Below are positions 55,501 through 64,000 of a stretch of DNA of 64,000 bases, one piece after another. Position 1 is the first letter of the stretch. Every line of letters starts with the position of its first letter. The notes under the pieces are model-generated. The model searched no databases, had not been told where the DNA came from, and saw only the letters and a list, made by a program, of their open reading frames with translations. A program made the translations under genes and the position numbers. Source of the stretch: Neelides folsomi (taxonomy: Eukaryota > Arthropoda > Collembola > Neelipleona > Neelidae); the NCBI GenBank assembly GCA_034687125.1, contig JAQGBZ010000117.1, positions 109,124-173,123 on the forward strand, in the 5' to 3' direction.

Positions 55501-57872
55501 AGACGAAGAAGCCGAGGAAAACATATACGATGATTGTATGAATGTCAAAGGGACTGACACCAGTAAAGTGACAACCGGAAGCTACGACTTCACTTCTGGG
55601 ACCAGGACCACTTTAGATGCTGAAGGGGACAAACCCATTGCTGAAAGGACTGATGGAATTGAGTTTAAAGGGATACGGAAAATTGATTCAGAGGCTTATT
55701 TCGGGCGATCTCCCTCCCCTCCTGCTGAACCTGCTGAAGATAAAAAGAACCGGGCATCTTCAGTGAGTCCGAAAGCCCGAAGGAAAGTCAATCAGTTTTT
55801 TAGCACTATTGGGAAAAAGGCAGGAGCGGCTTTTAGCTCAGCTCAACATTCATCACAAATGGCATTCTCAGGTGGGAATCGCGGATTGAGTAAAAGTCCT
55901 TCACCTGGCCCACCATCATCATCCTTCACAGGATACAGGAGAAGTATGAGCCAAGATGAAGTGAGCATGACAAGAACGCAAGAGATTTACGCGACAATTA
56001 CACCAACGTCGATGAAATTCAAAGGCCTTGCTCCGGTCCTTCACAAATTATCCAAAATTGACTTAAATAGTGGAGCTGGGTCAGAGAAGGAGGACAAAGA
56101 AGGAAAGGATAAATTATTCAAAAAGAATAAATTCTCTAATTCAATTAAGAAATTCCTTCGGTTCGGGCAGAAAGACGAAGCTGGGAAGGAAGGAGATAAT
56201 GGGAGAAACGCTCTCCCGCTTCCGTCTCCTCTGGCCATGGAACGAAAAAGTTCTTCTGCCAGTTTGACTTCGATTGAAGAAACCGGATCAAATATGAGAC
56301 CTGACCCAGGACCAGACGTCCCAAATGTCCATGTAAACGGAGTGAGCGTGAAAGTGACAGTTGGAAACGGAAGGCCGCCACCGCCACCGCCAAGAGTTCA
56401 TGCTGTGGATCATTTCAACAGAGGCGGAACCCAAAAACCCGCTCGACCTCCGCCGCCTGTGAGAGCGAGCAATAGAGTGGCCCCAAGCTTCGTTTCCGTC
56501 TTTGATGGCCACGATGACCATGAAGGAGAAAGACTGACCCCGCCAAATAAGCCAAAGCGGAAGGCGAGTATGAACAGCCATAGTGCTTCCGGCATCCGAC
56601 CAAATGACCCGCCCTCATCGTCAAGCCAAGTCAACAGTCTCAATTCTGAAACACTTCGGCTCATTGCCAGTCAAACACCCGTGAGGAATTTTATTATATT
56701 ATTTTTAAATTCCATATTATATAATTATTAAATCAATGCATGTAAATTTTAAAAGATGGCCTTCTGTTTTGAATTATAATTATTTTTCATTAATTATTAT
56801 AGTTATTAAATATTATTTTGTTTAAATAGGCAAAAATTCAAAGGAGTCTTGATAATCAAATGCTGAGCAATTCAATGCGGTTTTCCGATTTCTTCGTGAC
56901 TGACACGTTTCCTGTTCTGTATGGACCGGGCTATGCGATTTACGTTGCTTTTTGGAGAGAGGAAGAACTTCTACTTTTAATACAAGACTATGATTCTAAC
57001 AATTTTCTCGAATCCGTTGTGGAAATTGTGGCGAGCTTTGATGATTATGTTCCTTCCTTGTTTGCTCCTTCCGGATCGAATGATAGAAAAGGACATGACG
57101 TTAAAGGTTAATTATTAATTATGCATTATAAACAGTTACATGAATATTATTTTACTTATTTTACAAATGAGTAAAAGATGAAAAAATATATATAATATCA
57201 GTATAATATCATTAATATGTAATTTATTTTCTTTTAGTTCATGTATCAATTCTTCCAAGATGCATCATCCAACCAATGTTTGAGTATTTGGGCAACCCTT
57301 GCGTAACTCAACATAGCAAATATTTTGCTCTCCTCCAAGCTATGAATTTCTACTGGGCCGAAGAACCAGACATTTCTCGTCTCCTCGTCCTCCAAGGAGA
57401 TTACTCTGAGAAGGATCGAGAAATCATCTATGTCGTGGCCCCGCCGAAGCAAAAGAGAGAGAAACCAAGAATGGCCGATCCATCACTCTTCGAGATCTCC
57501 ATGAAAGAAATCCTCCTTACTGAACTCTTAATTGGAGGTGAATGGGACCGAGAGAGGGAAGTTCTCTTACGAAGGGTCTCTGGGTCGTGCAGAGAAGTCG
57601 AAAATCAACTTCGTCTGTTCCTTCAAATCCAGCTCTTCAGTCCAAGAGAGAATTCCCAAGACTTCGTTAAGATCCAACAATTCAAAACTGAACGAAGCAT
57701 CAACGGATGGATCGAGAGGGAAAGGGCCATTTGTATGAAAGAAGCCATTGAGCGAACACTCCAAAGAAATTCTGAACCAATCACTCCACTGAAGAAAGCC
57801 TTTGTTGAATTCCTCATGGTCGCTGAGACAAGTGCCAAAAATATTTTGGAAGTTCTCGTTGACCTCATTTGA
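49553..57872 (+). CDS. PEAK/Pragmin-family scaffold with a strongly reduced pseudokinase
   Basis: Four exons (49553..50302, 53900..56680, 56830..57106, 57238..57872) join in phase to give 1480 residues. The N-terminus carries a C-x12-C-x2-C-x6-H motif (Cys5, Cys18, Cys21, His28), with the same spacing as in human PRAG1. A long disordered centre has tyrosine motifs (DIYEETP, HIYEHDFDVK, HIYQHDYVIK, ENIYDD, QEIYATI) suited to SH2-type binding once phosphorylated. It also has a proline-rich stretch near residue 1074-1107. From about 1195 the sequence resembles the PEAK pseudokinase start (FSDFFVTDTFPVLYGPGYAI) and its C-terminal helices (INGWIERERAICMKEAIERT). No HRD, DFG or VAIK motif can be seen. 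Vertebrate PEAK proteins are dimeric scaffolds for Src, Csk, Grb2 and Shc signalling at adhesions. The same role is inferred here. Confidence 0.78.
50303..53899 (+). other. 3.6-kb first coding intron of the PEAK-like gene
   Basis: AT-rich, with GTAATT and TTGTTTCAG borders. A small CpG-containing patch near 53280-53480 might be an alternative promoter, 0.4 kb before exon 2. An 11-base-arm hairpin (TATAATATGAT / ATCATATTATA) lies at 50773-50797. No nested gene was supported. Confidence 0.55.
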
Positions 57873-59165
57873 ACTTTTTATTTATTCAGTGCTCTCTTTT
57901 TAATATTGCCCTACAAGGAAAAGGTTTTAAATTATGATACACTATTTCAACATCTTTGATTTGACATAATGTTGAGTAATCATAAGATTTATATTATATC
58001 ATAAGCAAACGTCGATATTTGCTTAATTTCACTTTTGTATGCAATATTATAGATTTTCATGTTTGAATCCTGTAAACTTAAATGAACTTTGCAATATATT
58101 AGATTACGTTTTTGAGTGTGAATGCAAAAGTGATCCTATTTTATTACATCGAAAAGATGTCTAATAATTTCATAATGTATCCCGAAATTTTATTGTTGTA
58201 ACACAAAAATAACTATGTATAATTTTAGGATACATCTTTAACATTAATAACTTTAATTATCTATTTAATATTCGAGCTATTTAAATATAATGTTGAGAGT
58301 GAGCGAAACAAAGTTTCGATCTACGATTGTAAATGTTATTTGCAGATTTATGAGACCGATTTTGTTTATTTCATAATTTGTAAAATTTATGTTGTATGGG
58401 TGTGAAGCGATGTGATGGTTTGTGCCTGCTATATAGGCATTTGAAATAATAAGTATTTGAATAAAAAACATTGTGTCGAAATTCATTATTTTTTATTTTG
58501 ATCATTTACTATATTTTTTAACTATACAGGAATCGCAATAAACAATGAATACATGAAACCAAAAAAAATCTCCGAAACTAACATACTTAGGAAATTCCAG
58601 TTAAGTGCATCTTAAAGAGGATCCATCAGAATAATTAAATTAATTTTTTCAAGTAGATTGGTTAAATATTAAGGTTTAAATAGATAGGGATGTTGTTAGG
58701 TCGTTTTTCTCAATAAACCTCTAGTAATTTTGGCTTTCTATGAAAAATAAACATTTTGGTATTGAAGAAATTAATGATATTGCGATCCCTGTATATGTAT
58801 GCATTATTGTGAAAAAGAAAATTAAAGAAATGATTTCCAATTGCTAATTAATATAACAAAATGTATTATTAATAATAATACATTTTGTTCCCGGTTCCGT
58901 GTTCATGTTCATAATATAACCAAAGATAAATAAACGTTTGTAATGTCTTTGTTCGCGTGGGTTGAGAAGCATCTGTCAATCTCTTGATATCATATACCGC
59001 CAAATTCGTATTTTTACTTTTATTTTAACTTCACTTCATTGACATCTTTTCTTCTTCTAATTTCTAACTTCACTTTACTTCACTTCCCAATTAAAATCAA
59101 CGTAAACATACTGATATATAACTGAGATTTGTTAATAGTAGGTTTATGTTTTTCATAAAAAAGAA
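57873..59165. other. Spacer between the PEAK-like and methyltransferase genes
   Basis: Holds the PEAK-like 3' UTR, with a possible AATAAA at 58460-58465, and the methyltransferase promoter. AT-rich, with one near-perfect palindrome at 58855-58889. No coding stretch was seen. Confidence 0.6.
58855..58889. repeat. 35-bp near-perfect palindrome
   Basis: The arms AACAAAATGTATTATTA and TAATAATACATTTTGTT are exact reverse complements of 17 bases each, around a single A. Such a tight palindrome can extrude as a cruciform or fold as a hairpin. It lies about 280 bases before the methyltransferase start codon. Confidence 0.85.
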
Positions 59166-60763
59166 ATGGCCCATCGTTATTTTGAAGGAAAAGCACATGC
59201 TGCATTGTATTCTAAATACCGACCAATTCCTCCAAGTCAATTAATTGGAAGAATCGTTTCATTTTTAAAAGAAAAGGTAAAGGCATATCTTAAAAGGTAT
59301 TTAACGTATGGTGATATATAATTTTTTTCAATCGTATAATGTATTTTTAATTATAATTAAAAATCCATTATACAATTGCAAAAAAGTACAAGTACTTTAT
59401 TAATTTCTATAAATGATTACAGTACGATGGCGAACTGTCAATTGCAGTAGACGTTGGATGTGGATCTGGTCAAAGTACAAGTTTTTTTGCACCCTATTTT
59501 AAAAATGTCATTGGAACAGACATTAGCAGTGCTCAAATAGAGGAAGCAAATAAGACCAACGAACTCCCAAATGTTAAATTTAGGTATTTTTTTTAATTGT
59601 CTTTAAACAATAATTGTAAACATATTTTCAGAATATCATTAAATTAGTGAAATTTGTTAAATATTTTAGTTTGCTGACTTGCTGATAACTATCAAACTAA
59701 TATTTAACAATTATTGAATATTGAATTAAATTTCTAAAATATTTTTAGTATCCTCGAAGCTGAGAAGATTCCCTTTCCAGATTCGAGTGTTCAACTAATT
59801 GCAGCATCTCAGGTTGAATTTTGTTAGAATTATAAATTTCATAACGATTATGTATGGTATATTTATATCAGACTAATTAACAAATTGTGATTACGGTGCC
59901 TTACAAATTAATTAACTTGTATATATAACATATGTTTTTGTTTAATTTAAGGCTGCACATTGGTTTGATCTTCCTAAATTCTATGAAGAAGGAAGAAGAG
60001 CTCTTTGCTCTGGAGGTGTTATGGCTTTATTTGGATACGAATTTCCAAAATTTAGATGGAATCAAGATCCGAGTAAAAATCCTTTGCTCGACGAAGCTTT
60101 AAATGACGTAATTTAAGTATTTTATTATAATCTTTAAATTAATCCTGTATTGATTTAATATGTCCCTGTTTTTTGCAGTTGTATCTCAAAGATTTAAATG
60201 GTTATTGGGCCGCAGAACGAAAATTGGTTGACAGTCGATATATCAATTATATTATTCCTTACAATGACTTTACGAGGTAAACTTGAGATAAGACTTCATT
60301 AACATACCATTTAATATTTATTAAGCCATTAACCGTTATCATCAAGTTAATTTAATTTTGCAACTATCATAATGGTGGGTAATAAAAATGAATGGGATAT
60401 TTTAAGGGATGAGAGTTTTTACCATGAAACTGAAACTCGAGTATCTGATTTGACTAATTACTGCAAAACTTGGTCTGGTTTTAGAAACTATTGTAAAAAG
60501 AATGGAGATGAAAATGGATTAAAATTAGTAGAAAAGTTTCAAAATAGGTAAATAAAGTATATTTACATAAGCATATAGTAGGTATTAGTACGTAAAGTTA
60601 TTTTTATTTGTATTAGTTTTGAATGTGATAAAGATAAGGACTATCTAACGATTAATTTAAAATATTTAGGGTGATGTCTGTTCTTGAATCATCTTCTTCT
60701 CCTGAAAATACCATAATTATGAAGAGGACGAGTTTCTTTTTATTAATGGGAAGAAAGCAATAA
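59166..60763 (+). CDS. SAM-dependent methyltransferase, type-11 family
   Basis: Seven exons (59166..59276, 59423..59583, 59749..59812, 59952..60107, 60179..60276, 60407..60547, 60670..60763) join in phase to give 274 residues. Class I motifs are present: VDVGCGSGQ (46-54) binds SAM, VIGTDIS supplies the acidic ribose-binding residue, and IPFPDSSVQLIAASQAAHWF matches motifs II-III. The start, HRYFEGKAHAALYSKYRP, is typical of a family of animal and protist methyltransferases of unknown or small-molecule specificity. The substrate is unknown. AATAAA lies at 60935-60940. The gene is convergent with the acetyltransferase gene, whose stop codon is only 219 bases past its own, so the mRNA ends may overlap. 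Confidence 0.9.
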
Positions 60764-60981
60764 TATTTATGTTATTTGTCCTTAATATGATTAGTAAACT
60801 ATTTATTATTTTAATTTTACTTGTAATATGAGTACTGGTGCCATGAAATTGGTCGATGGTTATACAGAATTACAATTTAAGTATTAAAGCATAGTTTTGG
60901 TTCTTAATTTTATAGGCATGTGTAACTTACTTTTAATAAAGAAATAATTTTTAACTTTGTGTTAACTACATAACATAAGTT

Positions 60982-61844
60982 TTAAAGCTCAATATCATCG
61001 AGCTTCTTAGCGAAAACTGCTGCATAAGTTTCTTCCGTAAGCCCTGGGAAAATAAGTTGTCCATTTTCGTCCTTGAGCGTATCGTAATTTAAACGAGAGA
61101 GTTCTTCAAACCCGAGTTTGGTAACAGCCCTTCGAGTGTAAGGACTCGTGAAAACGGATTTTGCAAGCGGAAACCCTTCAGCTTTAAGATATCTCAGGGA
61201 GCGCCTGTACATCTCTGTTACAAGACCTTGTTGACAAAATTTCGGCGCTGTCTGTTATACAGATAATTCAGAATATTACGATCAAATCCATGTTCATGTT
61301 AGATTTAAAATTCTTTAATATTATTTAATTTAATAATATTTACCGAAGTAATAAAGAAGTCGGCGTAATATGAGATGTTGAAACGGTTGAAAATGTCGGC
61401 TTTTTCGCTTACGGCTGTGAGAACATTCAAAAGCTTCGTAGCTTGAGGAGTTTTGATAGAAACTTCTGGATCTGGTTCATCTTTAACGTGTGTGTACGTT
61501 ACGCGAATTCCGGCCAACTAAAATTTTAATGTAAATCATTAATTAAAATTAATTAAAATCATTACTATTATATTTAAAAAGATTAGAGTCTAGATGAAAT
61601 TACATACCTCGTTTGATTCTTTGTGAATGGCCAAGAAAGACATGTTTTCCATGAGCATGATTTTGACAAAATTCGCAACTTCACTTCCAAATTCTTCAGA
61701 ATAGCCGAGCAATTTACACGTTGGTTCTCTGGTCATAAAATGTTCTTTTGTGAATTCAAGAACTTGGTCGTAATCTTGAGGTTCGATTATTCTGAATACA
61801 AAACCGTTCCATTCTCCGATCAGATATATTTCTTTATTCTCCAT
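60982..61844 (-). CDS. Arylalkylamine N-acetyltransferase-like GNAT enzyme
   Basis: Three exons (61844..61608, 61517..61344, 61251..60982) join in phase 0 to give 226 residues. The start ATG 61844 is the first in the open frame. The N-terminal part (FVFRIIEPQDYDQVLEFTKE, HFMTREPTCKLLG) and the conserved GNAT core (a LAIHKESNE strand, then the pyrophosphate-binding loop region KFCQQGLVTEMYRR) fit the insect AANAT/dopamine N-acetyltransferase group. The usual Q/R-x-x-G-x-G/A loop here reads CQQGLV. Enzymes of this group acetylate dopamine, serotonin, octopamine or similar amines using acetyl-CoA, in cuticle tanning, amine clearance or melatonin-type synthesis. The substrate cannot be told from sequence. 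Confidence 0.85.
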
Positions 61845-62842
61845 GTCGCAAAACTTGGTGTTTATTTCTCGACCCAACGCGGAAGAGTGAAGAATTTAAT
61901 TTAATGTATCTTATGTGGCTACAACACACCCAAGTTGATAATAAATTATTTATATAAAAAGAAGATTGCATATCTCTCTACTTGTATCACATTCACTCAT
62001 GCATTGGTAGTTAACCTTGAAAAACTCGAGTGCCGAACCTCATTCTCAAATGGATTTGTAATGAATGCATTAATTAATTGCCTTCGTTTTATTAAATGAT
62101 GGCTTTTAATGCTTATTGTTTCGGTTTTGCCAAGTTATACCGGTGTATAACCACTCATACTTTATATACACTAATTAAAAATTACAGCTAATTATATAGA
62201 TAATACTTATTGATATGCTTCTGTTGTTACTTATTCCTGTTAAGTGATGGTCGTCTCATTATCTAAACACATAATTTATTTGAAGAACGGAAAACCTCAA
62301 GAATATAATACAGAAGATGATACAACAGAATTTGCGCATTATAAATAGGTAGTCCAGTTTAATTCACGTAAAAGGCTTATGAATACATCATATGGCCATT
62401 CGTGTCAAGTGTCAATCATAATATATATTAACGAGAGTTTATACCTACAATACATATATCCTGCTACGCAATAAGTTCGTGCCGTTCTGAATAATGAATT
62501 TAAAATGCTTAATGATGGAATATAACAAGTTATATTTAAAAATCATTGTTTAGCTTTAAATTGATCACATTCATACTTACATTTAGATTATAGATATCAA
62601 TAATTATTATTTGAAACTAAAATACAATGAATATATAAATACAATGAAACTTTATATTTGAAACTTACACAAAAAATTTATTAAAAGTTAATATTTAAAA
62701 CTTACACAAAAAAATTTAAGTGTAAAATGAAAAAATATAATGGTCAAAATTAAGTAAAAACATTTTAAGCATAAAACATTTTAAGCGTAAAATGAATAAA
62801 AAATAAATATTTTTAAAATGGTTAAAATAAGTAAAAAAATAT
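61845..62842. other. AT-rich spacer before the acetyltransferase gene
   Basis: Must hold the promoter of the acetyltransferase gene and the 3' UTR of the histone-fold gene. Near 62640-62830 there are imprecise repeats of AAACTTACACAAAAAA and TTTTAAGC(A/G)TAAAA. No coding stretch was seen. Confidence 0.55.
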
Positions 62843-64000
62843 TTAAGTATCAGTTTTTCCAGGAGCAGGGAACAAAATCCCCACTGCATCATCTTTTTCA
62901 TTTTGAGTAAGGAAGAACTGAAAGAGACAGAAAAGATCCAAGGTATCTTCCCTAATGATGGTCTCCTCCTCCAAAACCTTCTTTAAGTCAGAGTAGCGAA
63001 AAACACCGCTTCTCTTGTTGGAGATTGAAGCCGCTTTGTCGAAAAGTTTTTCTATGTAGAGATTAACCGTTACAAAAAGAGCATTCATTTGAGTTTTATC
63101 CAGTTTAACTCCCCACATGATTTCAACTAAATTTGTCAGCTGAAAGCGATTGACAAGATTTCTGTTCGTTGTCTGTTCCTCAAGGGTAGGCTTCTGCTTC
63201 TTTCGTCTAACGTTACGTGGAGCAGCATGAGCTGTATGTCGAGATTTTGGAGCTCCAGCGCTTCTCTTTCCAGGTGAAGGTTTAATTTTCTTTGATGCCT
63301 AGAACGAAACAAATATTTAAAAAATTATAAAACAACTTAATATCTAAAATTTATTAATATCTAAAATTAGATGAGCAAATAAATAGTAAATACATATTAA
63401 TTAATCATAATATTATTAAAATTATGCTAATTACATGTGGCAGATTCATTTTCTTCGATTTTTCCATCAAAACATCAAATGCATTGGGTTTTTTTTGTTG
63501 ACTCAAAGAAAGTCTCATTGAACTTCTATTGATATTTTCTTTATCAACCTCCATAGCATTATCATCTTCATCATCGTCAAAAATTTTTGATTTAGATTTA
63601 ACCTTAACTATGGGATTGGCACCCCTTGAATTTGCAGTTTTTGAAATATCAATTTTGGAAGTTTCAATTCTGGATTTTTTAGTCATAGAAATGTTAATTT
63701 TAGAACTCTCAACGCTGGAATTTGACGTTCTGGAATCATCCCTTTGGGAAGTCTCAACTCTCGAATTTGAGATTCTGGAAATATCCCTCTGAGAAGCCTC
63801 AACTCTTGAAATATCACTTTTAGACGTCCCAGGTTTGGAAGTCTCAACTTTGGAGTGTGAAGCTCTTGAAATATCCCTTTTAGACGTCCAAGGTTCGGAA
63901 GTCTCAACTTTGGAGTGTGAAGTTCTTGAAATATCCCTTTTAGACGTCCAAGGTTCGGAAGTCTCAACTTTGGAGTGTGAAGTTCTTGAAATATCCCTTT
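62843..64000 (-). CDS. Partial gene: tandem-repeat protein with a C-terminal histone fold
   Basis: The start lies beyond the right edge. Visible exons 64000..63435 and 63298..62843 join in phase 0 and give about 339 residues. The first part consists of 20-residue repeats of the type TSKRDISRTSHSKVETSEPW, decaying to shorter SKIDIS units. An acidic DDDEDD stretch and KPNAFDVLMEKSKKMNLP come next, then a basic linker (IKPSPGKRSAGAPKS, RRKKQKP). The last 90 residues look like a histone fold: LVNRFQLTNLVEIMWG, a long helix ALFVTVNLYIEKLFDKA, and FRYSDLKKVLEEE. This resembles the POLE4/CHRAC/NF-YC type more than core histones. Such folds pair with a partner to bind DNA. A chromatin or replication role is inferred; the exact ortholog is not known. 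Confidence 0.7.
63690..64000 (-). repeat. 60-bp coding tandem repeat array, reaching the window edge
   Basis: Units beginning at 63841, 63901 and 63961 are 60 bases long. The first two differ at only one position, and the third is identical as far as visible. Toward 63690 the copies become shorter and diverged (a 48-base variant near 63793). The frame stays open throughout and codes for a 20-residue Ser/Thr/Lys/Arg-rich unit. Near-identity points to recent expansion. More copies probably follow beyond the window. Confidence 0.9.

Noticed and set aside
63683-63967. Repeat peptide in a second minus-strand frame (RLPNLGRLKGIFQEL type)
   Set aside because: It is a shadow of the true frame, which runs unbroken through the repeat into the rest of the exon and the spliced histone-fold exon.

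Overview
The window looks like nuclear DNA from an animal, most likely an arthropod. Genes are split by short GT-AG introns, many only 60 to 150 bases. The DNA between genes is AT-rich and carries AATAAA-type polyadenylation signals. Several families are typical of arthropods: a BTB zinc-finger protein with a YSLKWN-type BTB start, a quiver/sleepless-like Ly6 protein, and an insect-type arylalkylamine acetyltransferase. I cannot name the species. All exon joins below come from matching splice sites and reading phase by eye; none has been checked against RNA.

Layout. Positions 1-3,600: a U6 snRNA-like copy, then a small stand-alone SET-domain gene (+). Positions 3,610-6,203: a BTB/C2H2 transcription factor (-). 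Positions 6,204-11,688: no confident gene, with a few GC-rich islands. Positions 11,689-14,471: a GPI-anchored Ly6/quiver-like protein (+) with a 2.1-kb intron. Positions 16,913-27,016 are a compact cluster: DRP1 dynamin (-), mitochondrial ribosomal protein mL46 (+), phosphopantetheinyl transferase (-), RFC3 (+) and a damaged or highly diverged beta-1,3-glucuronyltransferase-like gene (+). Positions 27,017-36,696 have no confident gene. Positions 36,697-38,880: a gene joining a MYCBP-like domain to a long repeat-bearing tail (-). Positions 38,881-49,552 are again gene-poor. Positions 49,553-57,872: a large PEAK/Pragmin-like scaffold (+). Positions 59,166-64,000: a SAM methyltransferase (+), an arylalkylamine N-acetyltransferase-like gene (-), and the 3' part of a histone-fold gene (-) whose protein carries a 20-residue tandem repeat that runs off the right edge.

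The genes do not form a pathway. The cluster is mostly housekeeping: mitochondrial division (DRP1), mitochondrial translation (mL46), carrier-protein activation (phosphopantetheinyl transferase) and DNA replication (RFC3). It is arranged in divergent and convergent pairs with little space between them. The divergent space before RFC3 has two E2F-like motifs, which fits a replication gene.

I did not find a clear new multi-gene system. The most unusual points are the glucuronyltransferase-like gene with a frameshift and no DDD motif, the MYCBP-like fusion, a PEAK-like protein whose kinase core lacks recognisable HRD and DFG motifs, the coding tandem repeat beside a C-terminal histone fold, and an isolated exon-like frame antisense inside the Ly6 gene.
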